Notes: generated by a model from the letters alone, not told the origin. 64,000 nt of DNA from Cercis canadensis (GCA_003255065.1 QAOA01007401.1:428044-492043); one strand, 5' to 3'. Counted from the stretch's first letter, positions 1 to 11,522 are shown. Numbers and translations are program-made.

Positions 1-520
1 CCTAAATTTTGAAATATCATATTGACAAATCAACATTTATTGTTTAGCTAAAATTATGGAGTGCAATTGGAAATTATTATATTTTTAATTTTTTTATGTA
101 ATTTTTGGTTATTATTTTAGGAGGAATGAATGTGAATATTAATGGTACACAATAATGGCTACATTGCCATATGGCAGCATGTGGTGCATTCTTATTATGG
201 TTGGATTGTCATGTGGCAGCATGTGGTGTGTTGGGGTTCTTCTTTTAAAATTATATAGATTTCATTGATTCTTATGATTATAAATAATGGGCTCCTAAGC
301 TGGATAAAATTTATGATAAGGTTAATTCTCAAATGGGTTCCATAGAAAATAGGTGCTTGCTAACTAAAGCTAGTACGCCAAAAAAGGAAAAAAATAAATA
401 AACAGCAAACATAAAACTATGTCTTCCTCTACAGAAGCACAACTCCAAGATAGTTGTTATATAGCATAGATACATAAGACAATTAATATACAAGGTACAT
501 AAAAGATCAAACTATGTCTT
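1..520. other. Intergenic, no gene seen
   Basis: AT-rich sequence with no coding stretch I can support. Positions 150-230 hold a short imperfect direct repeat (tggcagcatgtggtg occurs twice). The right end (about 420-520) carries two similar 'actatgtctt...ctacagaag' pieces that lead into the 3' region of the first small-protein gene. Confidence 0.5.
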
Positions 521-531
521 TCTGCTACAGA

Positions 532-555
532 AGACCTTCATATATATACAGGTCT
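532..555 (-). promoter_or_regulatory. 3'-UTR hairpin of small-protein gene 1
   Basis: AGACCT and AGGTCT, separated by a 12-base AT-rich loop, form a 6-bp stem about 40 bases after the stop codon. The same hairpin follows the paralogues at 4.0 and 8.3 kb, and variants follow those at 11.6 and 20.3 kb. Pairing is seen in the sequence; a function as an RNA element is inferred. Confidence 0.5.
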
Positions 556-596
556 CCGAGCTGCTTAATTTCATACGTGGTATCTAAAGCAAGTGT

Positions 597-869
597 TTAA
601 GGTTTGATGGATCTACCCCAGCGATTTTGTGGTTTTCCCTTTGGATAATTGACAAACATCACGCCACCATAGTGAGCTGCAGCCTCGTTGCTACTAATAA
701 CAGTACCCTCTTCCATCTGACTATTGGAGGCTTGAACCACCCAATTACGTCCTTGACGTGCAGGTGCAGCAAATCCCCCAATATTGTTGGCCCTTCTGGG
801 TGGACCATAGTATTTGTCTATCAGAGCAAACCCATCCAAAGCAATCTCTCTAAGGTCTGGAGTTGCCAT
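597..869 (-). CDS. Small protein family, member 1 (90 aa)
   Basis: I do not recognise this family. The protein has an N-terminal block (residues 5-22, LREIALDGFALIDKYYGP) followed by PRR, a variable middle with GRNWVVQ, a block NEAAAHYGGVMFVNYPKGKP and a basic tail QNRWGRSIKP. No signal peptide, membrane segment or cysteine pattern is visible, so it is probably soluble and intracellular. The ATG at 869 is chosen because all paralogues begin M-A-x at this point; the reading frame stays open upstream but without an ATG. It is first in a minus-strand tandem array and has its own TATA box, upstream module and 3' hairpin. The repeated architecture in six copies makes a real gene likely. Function is unknown; a stress or defence role, or a precursor of a C-terminal peptide, are only possibilities. 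Confidence 0.8.
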   Translation of the reverse strand: MATPDLREIALDGFALIDKYYGPPRRANNIGGFAAPARQGRNWVVQASNSQMEEGTVISSNEAAAHYGGVMFVNYPKGKPQNRWGRSIKP

Positions 870-950
870 AGTACCTGCACAATGAAACACAAAAAAACAC
901 CTTGTTTTTTGTTACCTGCTTTCTTTCTTGCTTCAAATCAGGAAGGGCAA

Positions 951-1018
951 GCCCCCTTTTTATAGAAAGAAAATGTGGTTCCGTTTCCCTCTTGCACATA
1001 TATGTGGGACCAAGAATA
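951..1018 (-). promoter_or_regulatory. Promoter of small-protein gene 1
   Basis: Read on the minus strand, a TATA box (CTATAAAAAGG, near 955-965) lies about 90 bases before the start codon. About 20-50 bases further upstream is a module shared with the paralogues: GTGGTT...CACATATATGTGGGACCAAGAAT on the plus strand. The leader contains the array-wide motif TTTGAAGCAAGAAA (here TTTGAAGCAAGAAAG). Confidence 0.6.
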
Positions 1019-1019
1019 T

Positions 1020-2601
1020 TTCTTATATTATATAAAATAATGGATTAAAACAACTATTTCTAGAAAGATAGCCTTCTCCTAAAATAACTAAAATGATATT
1101 TTACATTCTCTATATATAGAAATCAATGATAACTATTATCTCAATTTGAGTTTCTTTGGTTTATTTATTAGGTTCTTATTGAAGCTTGATTTATAAACGG
1201 AATATATTCGAATTTATCATCAATATAGTTAGAGTTTGATTGGAAATGAAGGGGTCGTCAAGTACATTATAAAATTATTGAGATTCACGGTGCAAGTATA
1301 TTATTGTCACCAATCAGGCTGGCTTGGCTAGATTTAGGTCAAAATAAAGGAACATGTGGATAGGTTCTGGGTCACAAATTTAATTCAACTCAGTTATCTC
1401 AGTCTTTAAGGCAGAGGAGACATCGTGAATCAATTCCCAATTACGAATTTTTCTAATTCTTTTCATTTTACTTTTAAACTGAGGAAGAAAGTATAATTCT
1501 TTTGTTGGATCCGCATATTACTTTGCCAATTTCTAAATTCAATTTTGCATTTAATTTCGTAGAATTACAATTGATTAGCATAATATTACTTCTAATGGGA
1601 TGATCCCTATGTTTTTTAGTAGATTAACCAAATCCAAATTATTATTATTAAATCTTACATATAATAATAGATATCAGAATTGAATTTTGTCATGAAGAAC
1701 TTCTTACTCTGAATTAACTGATTAATTTTGTTAATAAATGATCAAATTAATCAATTCCACACGTGATTATCCTTTTTAAGTATTAGCTTACTAACCCTAA
1801 TTAAAAGTGGTATTAAGTTAAGTGATAATATGATCCTTCCTTTCAATTTGTGTTCAGACAATTTGCATATCAAAATTAAATGACTGATCAGTTGCAAAGG
1901 ACAGCATATATGGTGAATCCGATTCCTTAGGTATTACTACTTTTTAGTCCCATTCAAGCATCTTGCGATCTTTCTTGAACAATGTTACGTGCCCTTTTTA
2001 ACTAACTGATTAAGGATTAATCCCATATGATCACAGTAAAACACAAAATCTTTTGTGTCCTCTCTATCTTACGTTCTCCTATTGACGAAAACACAATGAG
2101 GACAGAATTATTTTTTATATAGTCAAATGAATGTGTGTGAAAGGTATAAGTCAAAAAGGAAGAGAAGAAAATAAAGTCAATCACTTCCCTCTCTCTCTCT
2201 CTCTCTCTCTTTTAATATAATCCATTGCAAAGAAGTACATATAAGTCACATTTAAACATTAATTAGAGTGTGGCATTATGAAAATAATAGCTCCCTAAAT
2301 ATATTCCTTAATTTTTCAGTAAGAAAATTTCTTATTGTTGTTGTAGACCGACTCCACATTATTTCCACTTCATCTTCACCAAGTTTAATTAGTGCAACAT
2401 CATCACCACAATTGGATTGCCGTGAAGGGAAAGGAGACAAAGTAGACCTTCTGTGATTACCATAGAACTCCTCTATCAGTTCACTTTCTTAGTCAAAATT
2501 TGTCAAAGCATTACCTAACTGATAAACCGATGCCCCAAAAGAGATCATAGAAACGAAAGAAAGGGGTGACAAGATGTTAGCCTTCTAGATTTGAGAATTT
2601 T
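1020..2601. other. Intergenic spacer 1, homologous to spacer 2
   Basis: No gene is supported. From about 1200 to 2580 this spacer is clearly related to about 4970-6310 downstream of the next gene (same order of blocks, including the 'acacaatgaggacagaattattttt' block at about 2090 and 5815). This shows that whole gene-plus-spacer units were duplicated. It includes a (CT)n run at 2190-2210. Confidence 0.6.
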
Positions 2602-2856
2602 TGTACAGATTTATCTATAAACTTGAGTTGCAAGTTAATTAGTTAGTTAACTATTGTAACTTGATTAGTTAGTTAATTAACTGAGGTTAGTTAGTCATCT
2701 GTGATGCTTTCTATAAATAGATCTTGTGTACTGTTTACAAGACACAGAAAATAGATTACAAGAAAAATTTTCCATTCTCTGGTTTACTTCTTCTGCTTTC
2801 TCTAGTTCATCGTTCTTCTTCTCTGCTCTTCTTTTTTTTTTTTTTTGCATTTCACA
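2602..2856 (+). mobile_element. Solo LTR of an LTR retrotransposon
   Basis: A 255-bp block starts TGTACAG and ends TTTCACA, and is flanked by the 5-bp direct repeat ATTTT. It contains a TATA box (CTATAAATAG near 2711). The paralogous spacer of the next unit (about 7523-7545) lacks it and has the joined flanks, so this is an insertion into unit 1 only. Orientation is taken from the TG...CA ends and the TATA box. No internal region remains; it is a fossil. The superfamily cannot be told from the LTR alone; copia is plausible. Confidence 0.75.
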
Positions 2857-2861
2857 ATTTT

Positions 2862-3840
2862 GACTTCGTTATGGGGAGTTTCGAAAACTTAGAAATAGTT
2901 ATAGTCCAGTTAAACTAGTTTTACAAAATATGTGTTAGTTTGAATTGGTTTCGAAATTATATTGTTTGGAATTAGTTTTAATATAAAGTATTGTGTGATG
3001 ATTTATTTTAAAATATGTTTGCAAAAATGAATAAATAGAGAGATGGGCTAACACTTACGTTGTTCTCTTTATTGTTGAATTTATTGAAGGTGCATATTCA
3101 GAGGCTAACAGAAACGTAACTTTTCTTAAGAAGTACCCAAATTTAAGGACAATTAAAACTTAAACACATACATAAGGAAACAAGAAAACAGGGAATGAAA
3201 AAAAATTAAAAGAAAAAAATTAATAGGAACAACAAATAAAAACTCACTTTTAGTTTATTTTTCAAAATAATTTCGACTAAAATACAGGAAATGATTATTT
3301 AAATTTTGAGTGATTACAAACACCTAAGATTTTAAAATTAACTGTCACAAATACAATACCCAATTATGTGACTTTACAGCTTTGCAAAACACTCCTTTAA
3401 AGTGCACTGTCTGCCTTTTTTCGCCCTCTATCTGTTTTCGCCCCCTAATAATTAGTTCAACATCAAGCAAACTAGTTTATAATATATATTTTTGGTCTGA
3501 AAGAGTGTCAAAAGTTAAAGAATAACATGAACTCATCCGTATAAAATTGTGAATAAATGCGCACGAAATGAAAGGCCATGTTTGTATCTTGGTAAAAATT
3601 ATACACCAGAAAAGAGAACTTGAATAATTAAGAAGTTCCAAGCCTTACTTGAGAAATAAAACCGGATTAAAGACTAATTAATTATAGAGTAATTTGATGT
3701 CATAACTCCAAGAAATCTTATGTGTCAAACTTGAAAAATCTTAAAGTGGGTATTAGGAAGAAGCAGAATTAAGAACACCAAAGTGCACTATTATTAAAAG
3801 GCACTTTCCATTATTCCACTTAACTTATAGTACAAAAACA
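2862..3840. other. Rest of intergenic spacer 1
   Basis: Continues the spacer homologous to about 7540-8040 (blocks 'gttatggggagttt', 'gagagatgggctaacactt', 'cacatacataaggaaacaag'). No gene is visible. An AT-rich tract at 3180-3300 is followed by unique sequence at 3300-3700. Confidence 0.5.
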
Positions 3841-3872
3841 ACAAAGTACTCAATATATATATATATCAGTCT

Positions 3873-3910
3873 CAGCTGCAGAAGACCTTTGTTTGAAGGT
3901 CTACGAGCTG
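3873..3910 (-). promoter_or_regulatory. 3'-UTR hairpin of small-protein gene 2
   Basis: A two-step stem: outer CAGCT/AGCTG encloses inner AGACCTT/AAGGTCT with a 6-base loop. It lies about 70 bases after the stop codon of the minus-strand gene. This is the best-paired example of the array-wide hairpin. Confidence 0.6.
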
Positions 3911-3978
3911 GTTCCTACATACACAAGACCATAGCATATTAAACAAGACCCTAATATAGTGAGAGGCTGAGAAAGTGT

Positions 3979-4248
3979 TTAAGCTTTGATAGGTCTAATC
4001 CTACGATTTTGTGGTTTAATTCCCTTTGGATAATTCATAATCATGACCCCACCATGTTGAGCAGCAGCATCTTTGCTGTTGATAACAGCAGGCTCGTCCA
4101 TCTCACCATTGGGGACTTGAACCACCCAAAACCCTTGCCGCGCCGGAAATACGCCATTAGACCTTCTGGGTGGACCATAGAACTTATCTATCAGAGCAAA
4201 GCCTTCCAAACCGATCTCTCTCAGGTTTGCTTGGGGTGCCTTTGCCAT
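3979..4248 (-). CDS. Small protein family, member 2 (89 aa)
   Basis: Paralogue of the 0.6 kb gene, with the same domain order: MAKAPQANLREIGLEGFALI at the start, then DKFYGPPRR, FPARQGFWVVQVPNGEMDEP, AVINSKDAAAQHGGVM and the tail NYPKGIKPQNRRIRPIKA. The start at 4248 is the first ATG at the conserved family position; upstream in frame there is only a TTG. There is no signal peptide or transmembrane helix. It is almost identical to the 8.3 kb copy, so that duplication is recent. It has its own TATA box, upstream module and 3' hairpin. Family unknown; function not inferred. Confidence 0.8.
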   Translation of the reverse strand: MAKAPQANLREIGLEGFALIDKFYGPPRRSNGVFPARQGFWVVQVPNGEMDEPAVINSKDAAAQHGGVMIMNYPKGIKPQNRRIRPIKA

Positions 4249-4365
4249 ACAAATGCTCAAACACAGGAGCTAGTCAGTACCTGCAAAATAAAACACAACA
4301 CAACGCAGAAATCTAGTTGCTTTTCTGGTTTTGTGGTTTCTTGCTTCAAAGTAGGAGGCCCAAGT

Positions 4366-4432
4366 TCACTTTTATAGGAGGAAAAAGTGGTTCTCCAGCA
4401 TCTTCCGCAGTACCTATATGTAGTGGGGCCAC
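4366..4432 (-). promoter_or_regulatory. Promoter of small-protein gene 2
   Basis: Minus-strand TATA box CCTATAAAAGTG (about 4366-4377), then the shared upstream module, which on the plus strand reads GTGGTTCTCCAGCATC followed by CGCAGTACCTATATG and TGGGGCCAC. The leader has TTTGAAGCAAGAAA between TATA box and start. Confidence 0.6.
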
Positions 4433-4439
4433 GAATTTC

Positions 4440-6310
4440 TCAATTATTGTTCAAAAAGAACCATCTCTACATTTGTCCATCTAGTAATTTATTTCTAATT
4501 AGGCACAGATCTTTATGTCTATATGTGCCCATGTTATGATGATCTTATTCAGAAAAAGAAAATAAATAAATATAAATATAAAGTGATTTTATAATTTGAG
4601 TTTTATTTATTTATTGTTAGGTTCTTTATTCTTTAATTTGATTAACACAACCCAATTAGTTTAGAAATCTCTCTAAAAAGTTAACAGATTTGTAATCAAA
4701 GCAATTCACTTGTAAAATATATGTTTGAATCTCGCTACTAGTAGTTTTTCATTGATAAACAATTAGTAAGCACTCATTAAGACATGTGATATGTCTTGAC
4801 CTTAGAATAAAGTAGTCTCTCTCACTCTAAATTATTTTTACCAAAAAAAATTTGTCAAAAAAGTTAAGGTTAGGTTTGAATATATAGTATCTCATATTCC
4901 AACTAAAAACTCTAACTTTATCTATTTCATGACAAAAAGAAAAAACCTTTATTAATGAGTTGCATATATTCATATTTATCCAAAAAGGGTTTGAAATTAC
5001 TAGGAAATGAAGGTGTGCCCAAGGATATCAACCGACCAAAATGATTGAGATTCATAGAGCAAGTATTATAACCATTAGGCTGGGCTAGATTTCGTTGAAG
5101 ATACGGAAGACGGTGGATAGGATCCGGGGTTAGATATTATTCAACTCAAATTATCAACAAATGAAATAGGGAACTCGGTGAATCTAATTCCCAAGTTCCA
5201 ACTGAACCTTTTCCTTTTATAAAAATTCTTTTCATTTTGCTTTTAAACTGAGGAAGAAAGTATAATTCTTATGTTGGTTCCATATATTATTTTTCCACTT
5301 AATTTCTAAATTCAATTTTGCATTTCAATTTCGTAGAATTACAGGTGAGTAGCATAATGTTACTTCTAATCGGATGATCCCCACATATGTTTTTGAGTAG
5401 ATTAACCAATCCAAATTATTATTATTAAATATTTACATATAATAGATATCAGAATTAAATTTTGCCATGAAGAACTTCTTACTCCAAATTAACTGATGAA
5501 TTTATTAATAGCTTACTAACCCTAATTAAAAGTAGTATTAAGTGAGTGATTATATCATCCTTCCTTTCAAATATTTGTGTTCCAACAATTTGCATATCAA
5601 AAAGATATTATTGAGTCGAAAAGGAAAGTCAGTGTATATGGTGAATCTGATTCCTTACGTATTGCTTTTAGTCCCATTCAAGCATTCTGATATTTCTTGA
5701 ACAATGTCACGTGCCCTTTTTAACCAACTGATTAAAGATTAATCCCATATGATCACAGTAAAACACATAAAATCTCTTGTGTCCTCTCTATCTTACGTTC
5801 TCCTATTGACGTAAACACGATGAGGACAGAATTATTTTTTATATAGTCAAATGAATGTGTGTGAAAGGTATAAGTCAAAAAGGAAAAGAAGAAAATTAAG
5901 TCAAATTCACTTCCCTCTCTCTCTCTTTCTTTTAATACAATCCATTGCAAAGAAGTACATATAAGTCACATTTAAACATTAAATAGAGTATGACATTAAC
6001 AAAATAAGGTATAAAAATAATGACTTTTTAAATATATTTCTTAATTTTTGAATAATAAAATTTCTTATTTTTGTTGTAGACTGACTCCACATTATTTCCA
6101 CTTCATCTTCACCAAGTTTAATTAGTGCAACATTATCACCACAATTGGATTGCCGTGAAGAGAAAGGAGACAAAGTAGACCTTCTGTACTGATGACCATA
6201 GATCTCGTCTATCTGTTCACTTTCTTAGTCAAAATTTGTCAAAGCATATACCTAACCGATAAACTGATACCCCAAAAGAGATAGAAACGAAAGAAAGGGG
6301 AGACAAAATG
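4440..6310. other. Intergenic spacer 2
   Basis: No gene is supported. The proximal part (4440-5100) matches about 8700-9400, downstream of gene 3; the distal part (4970-6310) matches 1200-2580. At 4680-4850 there is a short dispersed repeat also present near 8960-9150 and 18690-18870 ('acttgtaa..tttgaat...cattaagacatgtgatat...tagagtagtctct'), which looks like an old SINE- or MITE-type copy. Confidence 0.5.
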
Positions 6311-6313
6311 TTA

Positions 6314-7512
6314 AGACTTGTTTGTTTTTGAAAATGTTTTCTTATTTTCATTTGCAGCTTTCATTTCTTAAAAGTCATTTTCATTTTCAATTTTTACTAT
6401 TTAAAAAATATGTTTGGTTTGTAAAATTGAAAACTATTTTCAAAAAATGAAAATGAAAATATGTTTGGTATAAAAATTTCAAGAAACAAAAATTATTTGG
6501 TTAATATGTTTTCTTTTCCTTTGCATATTTCCTTTTTGGTTCATATCCTTTAGCATAGCCATTGTTTTACTCAAACTGCTTTTTCTAGAGAAGAACCCAA
6601 AAGACTATTATAACTTATAAGTCACAACATTTGGCTGTATTCTTTTCTCCAGCATTTCGTCGAACATCTCACATGCATTTTCCCATACCTTCTTCGCTCA
6701 CCATCCTTTGATCATTATATTGAACAAAACTGTATGATCTACCAAAAATATCATTCGCTTCAGAAAACCGATCACATTTATTTACTTTTTCTTCCATTAC
6801 AGTAAGATCTTCCCATTTTTTAGTTCTAAATAGAAAAATAAAAAACAGAGATCATGAATCCATTAAAAAAGAAATACAGACAGAAGGCTTCCATGGTCCT
6901 GCCTCAGTGGAACGGCATAAGATGCAACAAATTGAGAAGAATGCTTCGTGATGCTTCTTCGTTACAAGACTCTGAGCTTGGTAAGGAGCAGGGCAGCGGC
7001 AGCTTGAAGGTGTACCCAGGAATACTATGAACGAAGTGAGAAATCAAACCGTCAGCAACTCTCTAATTGGTTCTACAGTGTTGTCCTATACAAGTAAGCG
7101 AACATCACAACCACCGTCATGGTTGTGCGGCTTGAAATAGTGTGTCAGTGATGCCATTAGAGAAAACTCCAAGGTTGACTTGGACAAATGCTAGAAAAAA
7201 TGATGATGTGGCATCATCTGAACCTTTGATTGTCTTTTAAGTTGGTTGCGGGGCTAGGATTTAGAGAAAATGACCAGCCGCTTCACTTCATTCTAATTTC
7301 AAAATTGCCACTGCATTTTCATTTTTCATTTCCTATTTTCAAAGATTTGTGAAGGAAATAATGAAAACATCTTTTTGATGTTTTTAGATTTAGGCTCAAT
7401 TTAAGAAATGTTTTTAACAAAATATTTTCATTAAACCCAATCAAACATATTTCTAAGGATGTTTTCTATTTTCATTGAAAATAAAAACAGAAAATAACCA
7501 AAAAAAATTCCC
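6314..7512. mobile_element. 1.2 kb DNA-transposon-like insert with TTA target duplication
   Basis: The block is absent from the paralogous spacer (compare about 2577-2597, where the flanks are joined) and is bounded by TTA on both sides, the target duplication typical of PIF/Harbinger-type elements. The ends are loosely inverted and AT-rich (starts AGACTTGTTTG; the far end in reverse complement starts GGGAATTTTTTTTGG, with shared TTTTC/GAAAA blocks). No transposase is visible; the middle (6590-7250) is more GC-rich and unlike its flanks. Probably a non-autonomous element; the superfamily is tentative. Confidence 0.55.
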
Positions 7513-7515
7513 TTA

Positions 7516-8085
7516 GCTTTTAGATTTGAGAAATTTGACCTTGTTATGGGGAGTTTGGAAAACTTAGAAATAGTCCAGTTAAACTAGTTTTATAAATGTG
7601 TTAGTTTGAATTGGTTTCAAAATTATGTTGTTTGGAATTAGTTTTAGTATAAAATATATTCTGTGATGATTTATTTTAAAAATATGTTTTTAGTTTGCAA
7701 AAATGAATAGATAGATGTGCCTTGTAGACCTATCATCCGTAGAGAGATGGAGATGGGCTAACACTTGTTTTATTCTCTTTATTGTTGAATTTATTGAAGG
7801 TGCATATTCATAGGCTAACAGAAAAGTAACTGTTTTTTTTAAAGAAGTACCTAAATTTAGAACCACCAAAATGCCTTAAGGACGATGAAAACTTAAACAC
7901 ATACATAAGGAAACAAGAAAATAAGGAACGAAACAAAAATTTAAAAGAAAATATAGGAACAAAATAAAAGAAGAATTAAGAACACCAAAGTGCACTACTA
8001 TTAAAAGGCACTTTCCATTATTCCACTTAACTTATAGTACAAAAACACGAGCACTCAATATATATATATATATATATCAGTCTCA
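7516..8085. other. Rest of intergenic spacer 2
   Basis: Homologous to 2862-3840 but without the 3300-3700 stretch. It ends in a (TA)n run at 8058-8080. No gene seen. Confidence 0.5.
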
Positions 8086-8165
8086 GCTGCAGAAGACCTT
8101 TGTCTGCAGGNTATATATATATATATATATATATCAGTCTCAGCTGCAGAAGACCTTTGTCTGCA
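8057..8165. repeat. Duplicated flanks around the scaffold join at 8111
   Basis: About 50 bases before the single n at 8111 (TA run, then 'cagtctcagctgcagaagacctttgtctgcagg') are repeated right after it. This is what two overlapping contig ends look like when they are joined without merging. The first copy of the hairpin motif here is therefore probably not real. Confidence 0.8.
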
Positions 8166-8178
8166 GGTCTACGAGCTG
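8141..8178 (-). promoter_or_regulatory. 3'-UTR hairpin of small-protein gene 3
   Basis: Outer CAGCT/AGCTG and inner AGACCT/AGGTCT with an 8-base loop, about 75 bases after the stop codon. Same architecture as at 3873-3910. Confidence 0.6.
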
Positions 8179-8251
8179 GTTCCTACATACACAAGACCAT
8201 AGCATATAAAACAAGACCCTAATATAGTGAGAGGCTGAGAAAGTGTTTAGC

Positions 8252-8515
8252 TTAGATGGATCTAACCCTACGATTTTGTGGTTTAATTCCCTTTGGATAA
8301 TTCATAATCATGACCCCACCATATTGAGCAGCAGCATCTTTGCTGTTGATAACAGCAGGCTCGTCCATCTCACCACTGGGGACTTGAACCACCCAAAACC
8401 CTTGCCGCGCCGGAAATACGCCATTAGACCTTCTGGGTGGACCATAGAACTTGTCTATCAGAGCAAAGCCTTCCAAACCGATCTCTCTCAGGTTTGCTTG
8501 GGGTGCCTTTGCCAT
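8252..8515 (-). CDS. Small protein family, member 3 (87 aa)
   Basis: Near-identical to member 2 through PQNRR; the tail then reads VRSI and stops a few residues earlier because of small changes at the 3' end. The N-terminal block EGFALIDKFYGPPRR, the WVVQVPSGEMDEP middle and the KDAAAQYGG block are intact. The ATG at 8515 matches the family start. Downstream (lower coordinates) is the hairpin, and next to that an assembly join at 8111; the coding region itself is not duplicated. Function unknown. Confidence 0.78.
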   Translation of the reverse strand: MAKAPQANLREIGLEGFALIDKFYGPPRRSNGVFPARQGFWVVQVPSGEMDEPAVINSKDAAAQYGGVMIMNYPKGIKPQNRRVRSI

Positions 8516-8631
8516 ACAAATGCTCAAACACAGGAGCTAGTCAGTACCTGCAAAATAAAACACAACACAACGCAGAAATCTAGTTGCTTTTCTGGTTTTG
8601 TGGTTTCTTGCTTCAAAGTAGGAGGCCCAAG

Positions 8632-8699
8632 TTCACTTTTATAGGAGGAAAAAGTGGTTCTCCAGCATCTTCCGCAGCACCTATATGTGGTGGGGCCAC
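8632..8699 (-). promoter_or_regulatory. Promoter of small-protein gene 3
   Basis: TATA box and upstream module nearly identical to those of gene 2 (plus strand GTGGTTCTCCAGCATC, then CGCAGCACCTATATGTGG, then GGGGCCACA). The leader carries the TTTGAAGCAAGAAA motif. Confidence 0.6.
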
Positions 8700-8709
8700 A
8701 AATTTCTCA

Positions 8710-11460
8710 ATTATTGTTCAAAAAGAACCATCTCTACATTTGTCCATCTAGTAATTTATTTCTAATTAGGCACATATTTTATGTCCATATGTGCCCATGT
8801 TATGATGATCTTATTCAGAAAAAGAAAAAGATAAATATAAACATAAACATAAAAGTGATTTTATAATTTGAGTTTTATTTATTTATTATTAGGTTCTTTA
8901 TTCTTTAATTTGATAACACAGTTAGTCTAGAAATCTTTTAAAAAAGTCAATAGAGTAGGTTTAATTAGTAAGAATCAAAACACTTTACTTGTAAGACTTA
9001 AGTTTGAAATTCATTTCTAGTAATTCCTCTCTATATACAATCTGAAAATATCACTATAAACATTCATTGAGGTATGTGACATATCTTAATATTGAAATAT
9101 AGGATAATTTTTTCTCACCTTAAACTTTTTGATAAAAAAAAAAAATCTCAAAAAAGTTAAGGTCTTAGATTTAAATCAATATTCCCTTCATATCTTTCTT
9201 CAAAAATTTAACTTTATTTATTTAATAAAAAAAAAAGATGCTGATTAATGATCAGTTGATTATATTCATATTTGTCCCCAAAATGGTTGGAAATTGCCAG
9301 GAAATGAAGGTATGCTCAAGGGTATCAACCGACCAAAATGATTGAGATTCATAGAGTAAGAATTATCACCATTAGACTGGGCTAGATTTCGGTGAAGATA
9401 AGGAACACGGTGGATGCATGGGATCTGGGTTAGATTCTGTTCCACTCAAATTATCTCAGTATCATAAAAGGCAGTATAAACAAATAACGTAGGGAACAGG
9501 GAATCTACTTCCCAAGGTCCGACTGAACCTTTTCTTTTATAAAATAATATTTTCATTTTACTTTGAAACTGTGAGAGAAAAGTATATTTCATTCACTGGC
9601 ATTACTAAACTTAGTTTTGCTTTTTTAACCTGGTACATGCATTACTAATTTACTAATGATTAGGACATATTTATAATTGTTGCTAAGCCGTTCTGTAAGC
9701 TATATTTATAGTGTTTATGAGTAGATCAACTCATCCCAATTAACTAGTGGGTTTAATACATAATGTGTTGATCATTAATTAATTTATATAATCTTAATTA
9801 ACAAGTTGCATGAAAGTTACCACTTGTGTCCTTCCTTTCAACATGAGTCTATATGATTCAGGCCAAAGGGAAAAGTCAATATATGGGTAATCTGATTCGT
9901 TACGTGATACTTTTTTCTTTCTTCAAGCATCTTTCTAATGCTACCTTTCTCTTAAACTAATTACTGATTAAATTAATCCTCAAACTATCTATATTAATGG
10001 AAAAACACTTAGATTCTCTTCTTTCCGCTATATCTTACGGTTTCTTCCTGACGCAAGGACCATGACGAAGTAATTATATTCGACATTGTTAAGAAAACAG
10101 TAAGTTTACGAAGGGGGAGCACGTCTCTTTCTTTTCTGTTTCTTTTGTTTCACTATTTTTTAACAAATCTAGTTCGTTTGCAGTTGTGTTACTTTATAAT
10201 TAAGTGTCACATTAACCACCACCAACCATTGTGACTTAGTGGTTAAGGGAGTTTCGCGATTAGAATCACAAGCAAAGGGAACAAAACATAAAAGTTCCTT
10301 GAAGAGCCTACTATAAGCAACTTATATACGCTTTAATCTCTTCTTCTATACACTTGTCATAATAATTCTCTTCTATCAAATAGAAAGAAATCTGGTTCAT
10401 ATACTTCTATTTTAAAGGAAGATCTGATATGCTAAAAGGCATTTAAGATAAAATGAATCATCTAATAAGAGTATATGACTACTTTGTTATAGTTGTCAAT
10501 TAATTTATTCTTTTATTTAGTAAGGAAAGAGAGTGTTTGGTGATATGGATTTTATTCTCATTGTATACTCTCTTTCTATTTTTTTTTAGCACATTACATG
10601 CACTCCTATGTAAATAATTAAAAAAAAATACAGTATTTACATGTTACAAATTTCGTTCAAGAGTGGAGGTATAGTGTGGTATGATTGGGAGTGGTACTGC
10701 CTTTTTTTTTTTTTTTTTTTTTTTNTTTTTTTTAACGTCTATACCATTGCTGGTCTTTTGGATAAGAGTAATTTTGTGTGGATTAAGTTATATGCAATAT
10801 ACTAATATGTGATATAACAAAGCACCCATATATATATATGTATGTATATATGTATGTATATCTCAAAAGTAGTGTCAATTAAGCTAATTATATATATGCT
10901 TGAAATCATGTATTTTTATCTTTGTTTGTATATATAAAAGAAGAGAAAAAAAATAAATGGGAGAGATGAACTAAGAAAATCTTTGGCGCCATCTCTTATA
11001 TTCCCTTTCTATTATTGAAAAAGAAAAAAATCAAGTAAGAAGGAGTGAATAACCATTGACATGCGACGTTAGAATAGCTATGTAATCAACATAAAGACTG
11101 TAGTGTCCGTGAAGGTAAATTGGTATATATGAGGTATATTTCCCTCTTTGAAGGGGGGCTACTCTCTCCTCTCTAAATAAGGTCATTGTTGGAGGGGCTC
11201 CAGCTACCGTCACGGTGCTTCTCTTGTGTTTTTAGGTCCTTGAAGAACTGGTCTGACACAAAATCCTTACTAGAAATTTATGAAATTAAATACCTAACTG
11301 ATATATTTTACGTACTATTTATCCAATAAACAAAGTCTTTCTAGATTTGAAAGGAATGATTATTGGAATAGGAAAAAATGAGAATAGCATAGACTAGCAC
11401 ACCAAAGGCACTTTTCATTACTTGAACAACATATATAGTACACAAACTACAAATTAAGTT
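8710..11460. other. Intergenic spacer 3
   Basis: The first 700 bases match spacer 2. From about 9530 the sequence still shows the order of spacer blocks (tracts resembling 1480-2100) but is much diverged. At 10205-10290 there is a SINE-like piece (gtgacttagtggttaag, similar to a tRNA A box). A poly-T run with an n at 10725 is a scaffold join. A (TATG)n stretch lies at 10830-10860. No gene is supported. Confidence 0.45.
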
Positions 11461-11484
11461 CCTAAAATATATATCAGTAGTGTT

Positions 11485-11522
11485 CAGCTGCAGAAGACCT
11501 TTATTTTACGGCCTCCGAGCTG
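11485..11522 (-). promoter_or_regulatory. 3'-UTR hairpin variant of small-protein gene 4
   Basis: The outer CAGCT/AGCTG stem is kept, but the inner arm is altered (AGACCT against GGCCTC), so inner pairing is weak. Located about 95 bases after the stop codon. Confidence 0.4.

Noticed and set aside
4009-4377. Plus-strand open frame over small-protein gene 2 (same at 627-965, 8243-8644 and 11608-11889)
   Set aside because: These are antisense to the real genes. The frames recur only because the sense strand is conserved; no start, promoter or leader pattern supports them.
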